Of a stretch of 64,000 bases of DNA, positions 1-11,788 are shown in pieces. The notes under the pieces were generated by a model. The model was not told where the DNA came from, made no database searches, and saw nothing but the letters and a program-made list of their open reading frames with translations. The position numbers were made by a program, and so were the translations under genes. The stretch is from Flavobacterium cerinum. GTDB lineage: Bacteria; Bacteroidota; Bacteroidia; Flavobacteriales; Flavobacteriaceae. How positions within the stretch are numbered: position 1 is the first letter of the stretch; each line of letters opens with the position of its first letter. The stretch is taken from NCBI RefSeq assembly GCF_004028155.1, contig NZ_SBII01000003.1:124001-188000 (forward strand), given 5' to 3'.

Positions 1-1200
1 GTTTCTGCGGGAACTAACTATCAGGAAACATGGGTAATGAATACCGTTAAAAGAGAATTCAACCCAATTACCAATAAAGATACTCTTATAAATAATATAA
101 GAGGATTTGATTCTTTCAGAACCTATAATTTCTCGTCAAGTATTGGTACAACGATATATGGTACATATGATTTTGGTGCCGATAAAAAAATCCAGGCAAT
201 ACGCCATGTAATGCGTCCATCGATTTCTTATACCTACACTCCTAGTTTCGACCAATATTATGACACCTATGAAATTGATGCTACTGGTACACAATACAGA
301 TCATATACACGCTTTGAAAATGGACTTTTTGGCGCGCCAAGTCAATCCTATTCTAACAACATTGGTATCTCTGTAAATAATACTTTCGAAGCAAAAGTGA
401 GAGACGATGATGAAAACGCAAAAGAGGCTAAAAAGGTTATGCTTTTAAATAACCTGAACTTCACTACAAGTTATAATATGGCAGCCGATTCTTTGGCATG
501 GTCACCACTAAGAGTATCTGCTGGTACTAACCTTTTTAAAGAAAAAATGAATCTTAACTTTGCTGCTACTCTGGATCCTTATGCCCTTGACAACGCAAAC
601 AGAAGAATTGATGTTTACAATATAAATAACGGCGGTAGCTTGTTTAGGTTAACCAGCGCAAACGTTACACTAAACTATTCTTTGGCAAGTACTGATGGCA
701 ATGGAGATGATAAGGATAAAAACAACCAAACAGCCCGTAATGGCGGCCGTGAAGATGATCTTTTTGGTAGAGCAAGCGATCTTAGCGATAACAGGACCAG
801 CATGTTTAAAGAAGAAGACGAAAATAAAAAACCAGATAAATCCAGCGGCGGATTTTTTAATGCCAAAATCCCCTGGGATCTTACAATGGCCTACTCCCTA
901 ACCTATTCTAACGACAGGCGGGAAAAGAAAATATCCGGCAGTTCCCTAATGGTATCCGGTAATGTGGATATCACCCCGCGTTGGAAAATGGGTGTTTCTA
1001 CAGGTTATGACTTCGTGCAAAATGGGGTAACATTTACCCAACTTCGTTTTGAAAGAGACCTTTTAAGCTGGAGAATGGACTTTAACTGGGTTCCTTTTGG
1101 TACGAACATGTACTGGGGCTTCTTTATTGGTATCAAATCATCTGTGCTTAGCGATATCAAATGGGATAAACGCCAGGTTCCGGACAGAAGACTTCAGTAA
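1..1200 (+). CDS. lptD: C-terminal part of LPS-assembly protein LptD (partial, 5' end outside window)
   Basis: The reading frame is open from base 1, so only the last 399 residues are seen. The protein is a run of amphipathic beta-strand segments typical of an outer-membrane barrel, with an acidic, Asn/Lys-rich insertion (about bases 690-840) between strands, and it ends in aromatic-rich strands (the FNWVPFG region). This pattern matches the large Bacteroidetes LptD-like protein, which inserts lipopolysaccharide into the outer leaflet. The ridA gene directly downstream is the usual neighbour in flavobacteria. Family assignment is from recognised sequence character, not a search. The signal peptide and N-terminal domain are not visible. 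Confidence 0.85.
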   Translation, partial: VSAGTNYQETWVMNTVKREFNPITNKDTLINNIRGFDSFRTYNFSSSIGTTIYGTYDFGADKKIQAIRHVMRPSISYTYTPSFDQYYDTYEIDATGTQYRSYTRFENGLFGAPSQSYSNNIGISVNNTFEAKVRDDDENAKEAKKVMLLNNLNFTTSYNMAADSLAWSPLRVSAGTNLFKEKMNLNFAATLDPYALDNANRRIDVYNINNGGSLFRLTSANVTLNYSLASTDGNGDDKDKNNQTARNGGREDDLFGRASDLSDNRTSMFKEEDENKKPDKSSGGFFNAKIPWDLTMAYSLTYSNDRREKKISGSSLMVSGNVDITPRWKMGVSTGYDFVQNGVTFTQLRFERDLLSWRMDFNWVPFGTNMYWGFFIGIKSSVLSDIKWDKRQVPDRRLQ

Positions 1201-1259
1201 GAACAAAAAACACCGAACTATATTTTTCAACATTAATACCTTTATTATTTTTCTAAAGG

Positions 1260-1286
1260 TTGTAAGCTTATGCTTTTTTATATTTG
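1260..1286 (+). promoter_or_regulatory. Bacteroidetes-type promoter for ridA
   Basis: TTG at 1260-1262 and TATATTTG at 1279-1286, separated by 16 bases, fit the TTG/TAnnTTTG promoter of Bacteroidetes, though the spacer is shorter than usual. It lies 22 bases before the ridA start. Confidence 0.55.
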
Positions 1287-1308
1287 CAGTAAACGTCAAT
1301 AATAAACC

Positions 1309-1689
1309 ATGAAAAAAATAATTTTTACAGACAAAGCCCCTGCTCCTATTGGGCCATACAGCCAGGCTGTTTTATCAGGTAACACACTTTATACTTCAGG
1401 ACAAATTGCTCTGGATCCGCAAACAGGAGAATTAGTGATTGGAGATATTGAAACAGAAACCAAGCAGGTTATGGAAAACATGAAAGCGGTACTGGATGCT
1501 GCCGGAATGAATTTTGAGAACGTTATAAAGACTACTATCTTTATTAGCGACATGAACGACTTCGTAAAGATAAACGGTGTTTATGGCGCTTATTTTAACG
1601 AAAAAACCGCTCCTGCAAGAGAAACGGTTCAGGTGGCAAAACTGCCTAAGAATGTAAATGTGGAAATCTCTATGATTGCTGTGCTATAG
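1309..1689 (+). CDS. ridA: RidA family 2-iminobutanoate/2-iminopropanoate deaminase
   Basis: RidA hydrolyses reactive enamine/imine intermediates released by PLP enzymes such as threonine dehydratase, protecting cytosolic enzymes from damage. The 126-residue length is that of the family. The N-terminal APAPIGPYSQAV motif and the late APARETVQV motif, with the Arg that binds the substrate carboxylate, are both present. It has its own promoter. Its last 20 bases overlap the 3' end of the convergent mgsA gene, so no terminator fits between them. Confidence 0.95.
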   Translation: MKKIIFTDKAPAPIGPYSQAVLSGNTLYTSGQIALDPQTGELVIGDIETETKQVMENMKAVLDAAGMNFENVIKTTIFISDMNDFVKINGVYGAYFNEKTAPARETVQVAKLPKNVNVEISMIAVL

Positions 1690-2044
1690 CAATTAAAAAT
1701 AAATCTGCCGATGCAGGGTTTGTGGCAAGTGGCACATTGTGCACATCGCAAACCCTAATCAGCATATTAATATCGGCTTCATGAGCATGGCTTGCTAAAG
1801 GATCTTTAAAAAAGAACACCATTTTAGTTTTACCTTCTGCTACTCTTGCTGCAATCTGTGCATCACCTCCTAATGGCCCCGAAAGCATTTTCTTTACCTT
1901 AAAACCCGCTTTTTCAGCTTTACTTCCCGTTGTACCGGTAGCAATAAGCTTAATATTTTCTTTAATGAGAATATCTTTATGCTTGTTTAAAAACTGAACC
2001 ATTTCGGCTTTCATACCGTCGTGAGCAATGATGGCAATTTCCAT
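1670..2044 (-). CDS. mgsA: methylglyoxal synthase
   Basis: Converts dihydroxyacetone phosphate to methylglyoxal and phosphate, a bypass of lower glycolysis used when phosphate is short or sugar phosphates build up. The 124-residue protein has the family motifs: N-terminal IAIIAHDGMK, the phosphate-binding TGTTG turn, and SGPLGGDAQIAA with the catalytic Asp. It is the second gene of a minus-strand pair, 6 bases after the BadF-type kinase, and close to gapA and pfkA. Its 3' end overlaps ridA. Confidence 0.95.
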   Translation of the reverse strand: MEIAIIAHDGMKAEMVQFLNKHKDILIKENIKLIATGTTGSKAEKAGFKVKKMLSGPLGGDAQIAARVAEGKTKMVFFFKDPLASHAHEADINMLIRVCDVHNVPLATNPASADLFLIAIAQQS

Positions 2045-2050
2045 TTTATT

Positions 2051-2902
2051 TTATTTATTTACTTCGTGATATTCTATAAGACCGTCAATAGGCCTTCTTA
2101 AAACATTCCCTAATATAAGGTTGTTTTTTTCTAATACCTCTGCAAGTTCTGCTTTCAGGTAAAATGCTATCGATCCTACAAAGTGAATAGGAATTTCACG
2201 TGCATTTTCATACTGAGTGATATAATTATCTACAAATACCTGCATTGCATCTACAATAAGACCTTTAATGAAGGCATCGTCTTTATGCTGAATAAGGAAC
2301 TTAGCAAATGTAGCTAAATAGGCATTAGGATTTGGCTCTTTGTATAAATTGTGTTTTATAACATCCGGATCTAAATTATATTCTGATTCGAATATCCTTG
2401 CCAGATTAGCAGGCATTTTATTAAAATAATAAGCACGTACCAAATCACGTCCAAAACGATTACCACTGCAATCATCCATCGCAATATAGCCTAACGACTG
2501 TACTTTTTGGTGCAACTCTACACCATCAAAATAGCTGCAGTTAGACCCTGTACCAAGAATACAAATAATCGCTTTATCGTTTGTTGGGTTTGTAGCATAA
2601 GCCGCAGCATAGGTATCTTCTTTTACAGTAATATCTGCATTTGGAAAAAATTCCTGAAAGATGTCTTTCATAAAAATTTTCATCCTGTCTGTACCACAGC
2701 CGGCACCATAAAAATAAAGCGCTGTTACCTCATTTCTATTATTGTAAATATCAAAGCGGGCTTCCAGCCTTTCAATAGCCTCTTCCCTATTTATAACTTC
2801 AGGGCTTAAACCCAGAGTTTGTGTATTAAAAAGTCGGTTGCCATCTTCATCCAGTGCAATCCAGTCGGCTTTTGTAGCGCCACTGTCTACTAATAATTTC
2901 AT
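2051..2902 (-). CDS. BadF/BadG-type ATPase, probable N-acetylglucosamine kinase
   Basis: The 283-residue protein has the ASKHA kinase fold pattern: an N-terminal phosphate-1 loop (LLVDSGATKADW), an ILGTGSNCSYFDG phosphate-2 loop near residue 116, and a MDDCSGNRFGRDL segment. Bacteroidetes members of this BadF/BadG family are usually labelled N-acetylglucosamine kinase, so sugar phosphorylation in the cytosol is the likely role. The exact substrate cannot be read from sequence. It is cotranscribed with mgsA (6-base gap). Two palindromes lie upstream of its start. Confidence 0.8.
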   Translation of the reverse strand: MKLLVDSGATKADWIALDEDGNRLFNTQTLGLSPEVINREEAIERLEARFDIYNNRNEVTALYFYGAGCGTDRMKIFMKDIFQEFFPNADITVKEDTYAAAYATNPTNDKAIICILGTGSNCSYFDGVELHQKVQSLGYIAMDDCSGNRFGRDLVRAYYFNKMPANLARIFESEYNLDPDVIKHNLYKEPNPNAYLATFAKFLIQHKDDAFIKGLIVDAMQVFVDNYITQYENAREIPIHFVGSIAFYLKAELAEVLEKNNLILGNVLRRPIDGLIEYHEVNK

Positions 2903-2923
2903 ATTATTTGGGTTAGTTTTGGA

Positions 2924-2970
2924 TTAAGTTTTAACTTAAACTACCTCTATAATCACCGTAATCGATTATA
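2924..2970. promoter_or_regulatory. Two palindromes upstream of the BadF kinase-mgsA operon
   Basis: TTAAGTT-TT-AACTTAA occupies 2924-2939 and TATAATC-N9-GATTATA occupies 2948-2970. Both are perfect inverted repeats, 22-68 bases upstream of the minus-strand start at 2902. They could be operators; such A+T-rich repeats also arise by chance. Confidence 0.3.
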
Positions 2971-3004
2971 TTTTAGTTAACTAAACTTTAAGCCGTTTAT
3001 AAAA

Positions 3005-3040
3005 AACAAAGTCCCGCCTTTCTTCACGAAAAGCGGGACA
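3005..3040 (-). terminator. Terminator of the pfkA-gapA operon
   Basis: GTCCCGC (3011-3017) pairs with GCGGGAC (3033-3039), extendable with one mismatch to 12 base pairs. On the minus strand it is followed by a T-rich tract, directly after the gapA stop. Confidence 0.85.
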
Positions 3041-3053
3041 AGTTATAAAAATA

Positions 3054-5073
<2,020 letters not shown>

Positions 5074-5204
5074 TTTTTAGTATTTAATCGTAAAATTAAT
5101 AATTTAATATGATTTATTTATCTGATTTAAAATTCTATTATCAAATCTGCAACATTTCAAACGTTTTCGTTAATAAGTTTTTCTTAAACAAATCTTAAAC
5201 AAAA

Positions 5205-5244
5205 CAAAAAAGCAGATATCTCTCTCAGAAATACCTGCTTTTTT
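5205..5244 (-). terminator. Terminator of the tamB-like gene
   Basis: AGCAGATAT (5211-5219) pairs with ATACCTGCT (5231-5239) with one G-T wobble, flanked by A and T runs. It lies 40-70 bases beyond the minus-strand stop at 5283. Confidence 0.75.
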
Positions 5245-5282
5245 TTATACAATGTGAAATTTTCAGATCTTAAAACGAATGA

Positions 5283-8200
5283 TTAATCAGTTTCAGGGAT
5301 TTTTTCCGGCTCCTTTTGTTTAGGATTTGTCTTTTTCTTATTCCTACTCTCGGCAAATTTTATAAATTCAGGAGAAAGGTCAGAGTCCGGTATATCATTT
5401 CCTGTAGTATCTACATTCGCTGCTTTTGTTTTATTAAATATCTTTTGCATCAACTCACGCAGTGTATCAAAATCTACTTCATATGTAAGTCCAATTCCTT
5501 GGGTGTATCCTATACCTTCACCAAGAAAGTTAATATCATTCTCACGGTTAAACACACGGCCTTTAAGTGTACCATCATCATTCAGTCGCATCTCTACAGC
5601 AACATTACCTACAATAACCGATTCGTTCAGACCTCCAACCGGAACCCCTAACTGGCCGTTAACTGTAATCCTCTCATTAATTTGTGATGAAAGCGTTAAA
5701 CCAACCTGTGATGTAGTTTCTACATACGGATTCTTATCGGCCTGAACATAATTGAAACCTACTTTAACCTTGCCGTCTTCATCAGCAAAAAGATCATTGA
5801 ACAAACTGTTTGCTCTTTCAAATAAACTGCCATATACTGCTGTATTTGCATTGTTAGGGCTTATAAAGCTACCAGTAGATAATAAAGATAATGCCTGCGT
5901 CTGTCTTGTACTCATATCGCTCAATCTGTATTCAAGATCCGCTTTTAGCACTGAACTTACGCCTGGGAAATTGATGCTAAAATCGGGTTCAGGGTTATTA
6001 ATGGTACCATTAAGTAAAATGCCAACTTCAATAGGAATACTTCTGTTAAAGGTTGGCGATTCTAAAAGTACCGATGGATTCGCCTGAGTTTTATATACAG
6101 CTTCTATATTAAGTCTGGCTCTCGTAGGGTCTCCCTCCCAGTTTATAGCGCCACCTCTTTTTACAGTGAATTTTTTATCAAATAATCCGCCATATTTAAA
6201 ATTATATTGCCCATCGAGTACAGAGAAATCCCCCCACATGTTAAACTTACCCATAGTATTAATATCTAATAAGAGGGTACCATTTCCTTTAGCTATTAAA
6301 CTATGTCCTGTATTCTTATCGATAACAACTTCAAGCTTAGCGTCAGGAGTGACATCAAGTTCAAATTTCATCTCTAAACCTTTATAAGTCCGTGATGACT
6401 CCTGCACGATCCCTTTAAGCTTATTCTCTTTTTCTTTAGGGCTTAAAAAATGTATAAAATTCGCACTACCCCCTGCTGCACTGGTATTGTTTAACAGAAT
6501 TTTAATATCAGTTCCTTTTTCAGATTTTGCATCAACAGTTATAAGTAATGAACTTGTAGGCCCATCAATAACAGCTTTACCTTTAATAAAGGCTGTACCA
6601 TAATACATTGCATCATCTGAATCTTTTGTATCAAGAACGAGTAACCTGTCAGATTCTATGGTTAGATCCTCCAGTTCCCAGTTTTTAAACATTTTATGCT
6701 TCACATTACCATGAAGCCTTCCTTTGGTTTTATACTTAGTATCTGTAAGTTCGTTATTCCTAAAGAAAATATTCTCCTCGGTAAGATCTATAACTGCATT
6801 CTCTTCAAAATTATAATCGGTATTAAGATAGCCTACTTTAAGTCCACCCTGTTTTAGATAAAGCCTGCCATCAATTTCGGGGTTCTTCACATTACCTACT
6901 ATAGCTGCCCTACCCGATGCCTTACCCCGTATCTCTGGGAAAACAGATTTAAGGAAAGTACTTAACGGGCTGATATCAAAGTTAGAGAAGCCTGCATCGA
7001 TAGAAAGTAATGTTTGTTTATCTACAATTTCTACAGCACCGTTCGCATAGAAGTTTTCTTCATCATCCTTGCTTAGTGAAGTGTTCACATTAAACTTTCG
7101 AAACGAATTATCTCCGGTAACCTGTAAACTAAGATCTCCCAGATTAAATTTATTTAATTTCAGGGAATCTATCGTTAAGCTAGATGCCGGCTGGAATTCC
7201 TGCATATTCTGTTTAAGACTCACTTCTCCATTAAGTCTTCCGCCAAAACTAAGACTATCTATTGTGGGTGTTATTTTATGGAGGTCGACATCATTAAACG
7301 TAAGTTTAACATCCTTATAATCTTTACCTCTAAGAACTCCCATTAATTCTACCATCTGGTCGTTGTGCGACATGGTAATTTTATCGATTGTAAAATCGGT
7401 CAGTTTCTTATTAAAGACTATTTTATTCTCGCGGGTATCGTTCTCATTGATATACCATAAATAATCTTTAAAGTTAATCTCAGACTTTTTAAACCCTACT
7501 ACCGATTTGTTATCCTGATCTATAGTATGATAAAGATTCAGATTAAAAAAGTCTTTTGCTTTTTCGCCGCCTTTAAATTCAGATCTCAGGTATAGTGTAT
7601 CGTTTTGGGTTACGTTTACAAGATTAAAATCAGTGATCTTATAATTTTTCATCCTTATACTATCCATACTTACATAGGCATTATATAACGGATTCTTATT
7701 ATTTACATCAATTTGTATGTTACTAAAGTAATTATCAAATGTAGCAATATTAGGAGAATCAAATGCCACTACAAACTCCCCTTTATCGGCATTGATCCTT
7801 CCTTTCAATGTGGTATTATCGCCAACCACAACTTCAGGAACCAGAACTTCTATGATTTTATTATAAATAATAAAATTGAAATCCAGGAATTGCCCTTTCT
7901 TCACTTTATGTGGTGAATAATTGGTGTAAAGACTGCCTAAAGCATTTTCAAACAACTTTACAATTTCTTTAGAATCATAAATACCACGCACGCTACCCTC
8001 AATAATATCTTTAGAGTCAACAGTTATAGTTCTTACGTTCTCTTCGTCAAATGAAGACTCTATTAAAAAGTCTTCAAAATAATAGCTGTCTTTATTATTT
8101 TGATAAGATAGACTTGATATCTGAAGCTTTCCTGCCAAATCATTCAGCGTATTTCCTCTGGCATCAAATAGTATATCACCTTTAAATATCGCAAGAGTAT

Positions 8201-9731
8201 CTTTCTTCATGAAATTTAACATATGCAAATCAGCATAATCTATTTTAGCATGAAAATCATAATCTCTTTTATTATTGCTCATATCCAGTAAACCATCGAA
8301 CGACATTCTAAGATTTGGATCGTTACTGTTTAGCTTACCATTAAAATAAGGCCATTTTAACTGTCCGTCAATAGTTATGTTTTTATAGTTATAATTATTC
8401 AATGCGAACTGTGTTACATCTCCTTTTACAACTGTATTTAATGATTTTTGATTAAAGCCTTTACCATCTACATTAATACGCAGAGTAGCAAGGCCAAACA
8501 TCTTATTATCTGTAAGTTTACCAAGATTAAACCCCTGCAGGTCTATAGTTCCTAAATAACTGGCAGTGTTGGGTTTATTATAATCCTTAACCGATATATC
8601 TGCCTCTGCTTCACCAAGTTCAGACATTACGTAAGCTTTTGTTGTAAGATCAGTTTTAGTAAGCACAACATCACCTACAAGATCTATACGCCCAAATTTC
8701 TCCAACAAAACAGGTAAACTTTTGCCCAATATCCTTGGCATTATCCCTTTAAGATTGCTGTAATTTGAAGTAACCCTATCAAAATTAGCATTCATATAAA
8801 AGCCCGGACCCTGCTTGTCAAACAAATGCCTAAAATTTATAGAACCTATAATTTCAGACTCATTTGCGTCTAATAGTTTAAGGTCATGGAGTACAAAATC
8901 ATTAAGCGGTCCTTTAAGACGTGTAGAAAGGTAAAATTTCTGGTCTTTACCAAATTCATTATAAAAATAATTCAATTCGTTAGAGGATACCGTAGCCCTG
9001 TCTACAAGAAAATCGAAATCAACACGATTTACGAAATCCTTCATATCCCCCTTACCATAAGTAAGTTTCACATCACCTTTTAAAGCCGATTCAGCCGTAA
9101 CAAGTTCTAAAGCATGGAGTTTTATATTCTTTTTGTTGTACGAAAACTGAGCCTTCAAATTTTGAACGAACAGCCCTCTGTGGTCCAATAACGATAATTT
9201 TCTTATATCTGCAGTTATATCACTCCCTTTGATATAAAAGTTTTTAAGTTCTCCGTTAAGTTTCTTAAAATCAAGTATACGTGCCGTTACGGCATTTTCA
9301 TTGGTAAGACGAAATCTACCATTTGTTACTATCAGATCAGATGATTTTAACCTGAATTTACCCGACCCCGGCTTTCCATTATCAAAAGCTTTTACAAAAA
9401 CATCAAGATTAGATGTTTTCTCACCTTTATAAGTTTTCATATGAAAATTAAGGTGATCAGCTTTAATACTACCAAACTTTAATTTGCTATCAGCAAATCC
9501 TCTAATATTTAAAATATTAGTCTGAAGCCTGTTTGCAGCAATTAATGTATCATTATGATGATCCAGTATTAGCAAACCTTTTAACTTAACTCCGCCAAAA
9601 ACTGAAACTGCTACTTTTTCTATCTGAAGATTAATTCCGAAGTCTTTATTTAGCTTTTCAGTAGCATATTTTGCTATGCTTGTTTGAACGATTGGCAATG
9701 ATAAAGCAATACCCAATAGCAGGAAAAACAC
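5283..9731 (-). CDS. tamB: TamB-like translocation/assembly module protein (DUF490)
   Basis: A very large envelope protein (about 1,480 residues) with a hydrophobic N-terminal anchor (FFLLLGIALSLP), a long body of repeated amphipathic beta-strands of AsmA/TamB type, and a C-terminal domain like DUF490. TamB-like proteins span the periplasm and are linked to outer-membrane protein assembly or lipid transport. The coordinate used is a GTG at 9731. However, the frame stays open back to 9812 and encodes a Lys-rich stretch plus more hydrophobic residues, which would make a better signal anchor, with no ATG, GTG or TTG in it. The true start is therefore uncertain. It is divergent from tsaD and ends at a terminator. 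Confidence 0.85.
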   Translation of the reverse strand: MFFLLLGIALSLPIVQTSIAKYATEKLNKDFGINLQIEKVAVSVFGGVKLKGLLILDHHNDTLIAANRLQTNILNIRGFADSKLKFGSIKADHLNFHMKTYKGEKTSNLDVFVKAFDNGKPGSGKFRLKSSDLIVTNGRFRLTNENAVTARILDFKKLNGELKNFYIKGSDITADIRKLSLLDHRGLFVQNLKAQFSYNKKNIKLHALELVTAESALKGDVKLTYGKGDMKDFVNRVDFDFLVDRATVSSNELNYFYNEFGKDQKFYLSTRLKGPLNDFVLHDLKLLDANESEIIGSINFRHLFDKQGPGFYMNANFDRVTSNYSNLKGIMPRILGKSLPVLLEKFGRIDLVGDVVLTKTDLTTKAYVMSELGEAEADISVKDYNKPNTASYLGTIDLQGFNLGKLTDNKMFGLATLRINVDGKGFNQKSLNTVVKGDVTQFALNNYNYKNITIDGQLKWPYFNGKLNSNDPNLRMSFDGLLDMSNNKRDYDFHAKIDYADLHMLNFMKKDTLAIFKGDILFDARGNTLNDLAGKLQISSLSYQNNKDSYYFEDFLIESSFDEENVRTITVDSKDIIEGSVRGIYDSKEIVKLFENALGSLYTNYSPHKVKKGQFLDFNFIIYNKIIEVLVPEVVVGDNTTLKGRINADKGEFVVAFDSPNIATFDNYFSNIQIDVNNKNPLYNAYVSMDSIRMKNYKITDFNLVNVTQNDTLYLRSEFKGGEKAKDFFNLNLYHTIDQDNKSVVGFKKSEINFKDYLWYINENDTRENKIVFNKKLTDFTIDKITMSHNDQMVELMGVLRGKDYKDVKLTFNDVDLHKITPTIDSLSFGGRLNGEVSLKQNMQEFQPASSLTIDSLKLNKFNLGDLSLQVTGDNSFRKFNVNTSLSKDDEENFYANGAVEIVDKQTLLSIDAGFSNFDISPLSTFLKSVFPEIRGKASGRAAIVGNVKNPEIDGRLYLKQGGLKVGYLNTDYNFEENAVIDLTEENIFFRNNELTDTKYKTKGRLHGNVKHKMFKNWELEDLTIESDRLLVLDTKDSDDAMYYGTAFIKGKAVIDGPTSSLLITVDAKSEKGTDIKILLNNTSAAGGSANFIHFLSPKEKENKLKGIVQESSRTYKGLEMKFELDVTPDAKLEVVIDKNTGHSLIAKGNGTLLLDINTMGKFNMWGDFSVLDGQYNFKYGGLFDKKFTVKRGGAINWEGDPTRARLNIEAVYKTQANPSVLLESPTFNRSIPIEVGILLNGTINNPEPDFSINFPGVSSVLKADLEYRLSDMSTRQTQALSLLSTGSFISPNNANTAVYGSLFERANSLFNDLFADEDGKVKVGFNYVQADKNPYVETTSQVGLTLSSQINERITVNGQLGVPVGGLNESVIVGNVAVEMRLNDDGTLKGRVFNRENDINFLGEGIGYTQGIGLTYEVDFDTLRELMQKIFNKTKAANVDTTGNDIPDSDLSPEFIKFAESRNKKKTNPKQKEPEKIPETD

Positions 9732-9904
9732 GATAATTACTATTATCGTACGAATAACTATTTTTTTAAATTTTTTGATACTGCTAATTGTTTTAAATTT
9801 GTGCTTTCGCTGCTACAGCAAACATTCAACAAAAGTAGGTAATTTTAATACTTGTTAAATTCGCTTTAAGTCTTTTTTATAATTCAAATTTCGTGCCTCA
9901 TATT

Positions 9905-10927
9905 ATGTCTGTAAAACCCATATATATATTATCAATTGAAAGCTCATGTGACGACACTGCAGCCGCTGTACTTGAGAACGGTAAAGTGCTGTCAAATGTT
10001 GTTGCACAACAGGCTATTCATGAACAATATGGCGGTGTGGTACCAGAACTTGCTTCGCGTGCCCATCAGCAAAACATAGTACCTGTTATAGATGTAGCGC
10101 TTACCAAAGCAAACATTCGCAGGGACCAGCTTAGCGCTATAGCTTTTACTCAGGGTCCCGGACTTATGGGATCACTACTGGTAGGCAGTTCTTTTGCTAA
10201 ATCTATGGCTCTTGCACTCAATGTACCGCTAATCGCTGTTAACCACATGCAGGCCCATATTTTAGCCCATTTTATAGACGAAGAAGGCTTTGATAAACCT
10301 CAATTTCCGTTCCTCGCAATGACCATTAGTGGCGGACATACACAAATTGTTACAGTTAAAGACTTTTTCGATATGGAAATTATTGGTGAAACGACCGATG
10401 ATGCCGTTGGAGAAGCCTTCGATAAAAGTGCCAAAATTCTTGGTTTGCCTTACCCGGGTGGACCTTTAGTAGACAAATATGCACAACTTGGTAATCCAAA
10501 GGCGTTTCCTTTTACCAAACCAAAAGTACCGGGAATGGATTTTAGCTTTAGCGGACTAAAAACCCAGATACTTTACTTTGTACAGAAAAATGTTGCCCTA
10601 AACCCTGATTTCGTTAAAGAAAACATGAATGACATCTGTGCTTCTATACAATACACTATTATCAATATCCTTATGGATAAATTAAAGCTAGCAGTAAAAG
10701 AAACAGGAATCAACCAAGTAGCGATAGGTGGCGGGGTATCTGCAAACAGCGGTATTAGAAACACACTCAAGGAAGCTGAAAAAAAATACGGGTGGAAAAC
10801 TTTTATACCAAAATTTGAATACACAACCGATAATGCCGCCATGATTGGCATTGTAGGCTACCAGAAATATTTACAACATATGTTTAACGATGCCTCTGTC
10901 ACATCTAAAGCAAGGATAGAACTTTAA
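9905..10927 (+). CDS. tsaD: tRNA N6-adenosine threonylcarbamoyltransferase TsaD
   Basis: Transfers threonylcarbamoyl to A37 of ANN-decoding tRNAs, together with TsaB and TsaE. The start is the ATG at 9905 (340 residues), giving the family N-terminus MSVKPIYILSIESSCDDT; a GTG 12 bases upstream is in frame but adds only four residues. The metal-binding NHMQAH motif holds His114 and His118. The SGGHTQIV and late GGVSANSG motifs are present. rsmE starts one base after its stop, so the two are translationally coupled RNA-modification genes. Confidence 0.96.
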   Translation: MSVKPIYILSIESSCDDTAAAVLENGKVLSNVVAQQAIHEQYGGVVPELASRAHQQNIVPVIDVALTKANIRRDQLSAIAFTQGPGLMGSLLVGSSFAKSMALALNVPLIAVNHMQAHILAHFIDEEGFDKPQFPFLAMTISGGHTQIVTVKDFFDMEIIGETTDDAVGEAFDKSAKILGLPYPGGPLVDKYAQLGNPKAFPFTKPKVPGMDFSFSGLKTQILYFVQKNVALNPDFVKENMNDICASIQYTIINILMDKLKLAVKETGINQVAIGGGVSANSGIRNTLKEAEKKYGWKTFIPKFEYTTDNAAMIGIVGYQKYLQHMFNDASVTSKARIEL

Positions 10928-10928
10928 T

Positions 10929-11633
10929 ATGCAGTTATTTTACAACCAGGATATAAAATCTGGCGACACAACGTTTCTTTTTGATAAAGAAGAAAGCAGG
11001 CACATTATCAAAGTGCTACGGAAAAAAGAAGGCGATACCATTGAGATAACTAACGGTATGGGCTTTTTATTTACTTCGGAAATCACCTTTGGTAACGAAA
11101 AAAAATGTGAGGTAAACGTAATTAAAGAGCAGTTTTTTGAACCTGCTCCTTATTCGCTTCATTTGGCTGTGGCTCCAACAAAACTTAACGACCGTTATGA
11201 ATGGTTCCTTGAAAAAGCAACCGAAATTGGTGTTAGTGAAATTACACCTATTATTTGCGAACATTCAGAGCGCACCAATTTTAAAGCCGACCGTTTTGAG
11301 AAGATAGTACAAACAGCTATGAAGCAATCGCTGCAGTTTTATTTGCCAAAACTAAACGAACCTGTTCCTTACAGTACATTTCTAAATGAACAACGCGAAG
11401 GACAGCTTTTTATAGCCCATTGTGAAGAAACAGAAAAGACATTACTCAAAAATGCTATAAAACCTGCCGGAAAACTAACGATCCTTATAGGCCCTGAAGG
11501 TGATTTTTCTGTAAAAGAGATACAATTAGCACTACAACAAAACTATGCTCCTGTATCACTTGGAAACACACGATTACGTACAGAAACAGCGGCTATAGTA
11601 GCAGCACATAGTGTGGCTTTCGTGAATGAATAA
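10929..11633 (+). CDS. rsmE: 16S rRNA (uracil1498-N3)-methyltransferase RsmE
   Basis: Methylates N3 of U1498 of 16S rRNA using S-adenosylmethionine. The 234-residue protein has a PUA-like N-terminal domain (DKEESRHIIKVLRKKEGD) and a SPOUT methyltransferase domain with the knot motifs LTILIGPEGDFS and LGNTRLRTETA. It follows tsaD with a one-base gap and is followed by a strong terminator. The partner gene and spacing indicate a two-gene operon for translation accuracy. Confidence 0.95.
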   Translation: MQLFYNQDIKSGDTTFLFDKEESRHIIKVLRKKEGDTIEITNGMGFLFTSEITFGNEKKCEVNVIKEQFFEPAPYSLHLAVAPTKLNDRYEWFLEKATEIGVSEITPIICEHSERTNFKADRFEKIVQTAMKQSLQFYLPKLNEPVPYSTFLNEQREGQLFIAHCEETEKTLLKNAIKPAGKLTILIGPEGDFSVKEIQLALQQNYAPVSLGNTRLRTETAAIVAAHSVAFVNE

Positions 11634-11660
11634 AAATCTTCAGTCAACTAAAAAATAAGC

Positions 11661-11701
11661 AATAAGCAATCTAAACACATTTTAGGTTGCTTATTTTTTT
11701 A
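11661..11701 (+). terminator. Terminator of tsaD-rsmE
   Basis: A 14-base stem, 11661-11674 pairing with 11682-11695 (one G-T wobble), is followed by a run of T. Confidence 0.85.
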
Positions 11702-11788
11702 GCCTTGTAAGATTGCTTCATTAGCTGCCCGCAATGAGTATCGCTGCATTCCATGAGTTTTATTATATTTACAGCACAAATCGATAAA

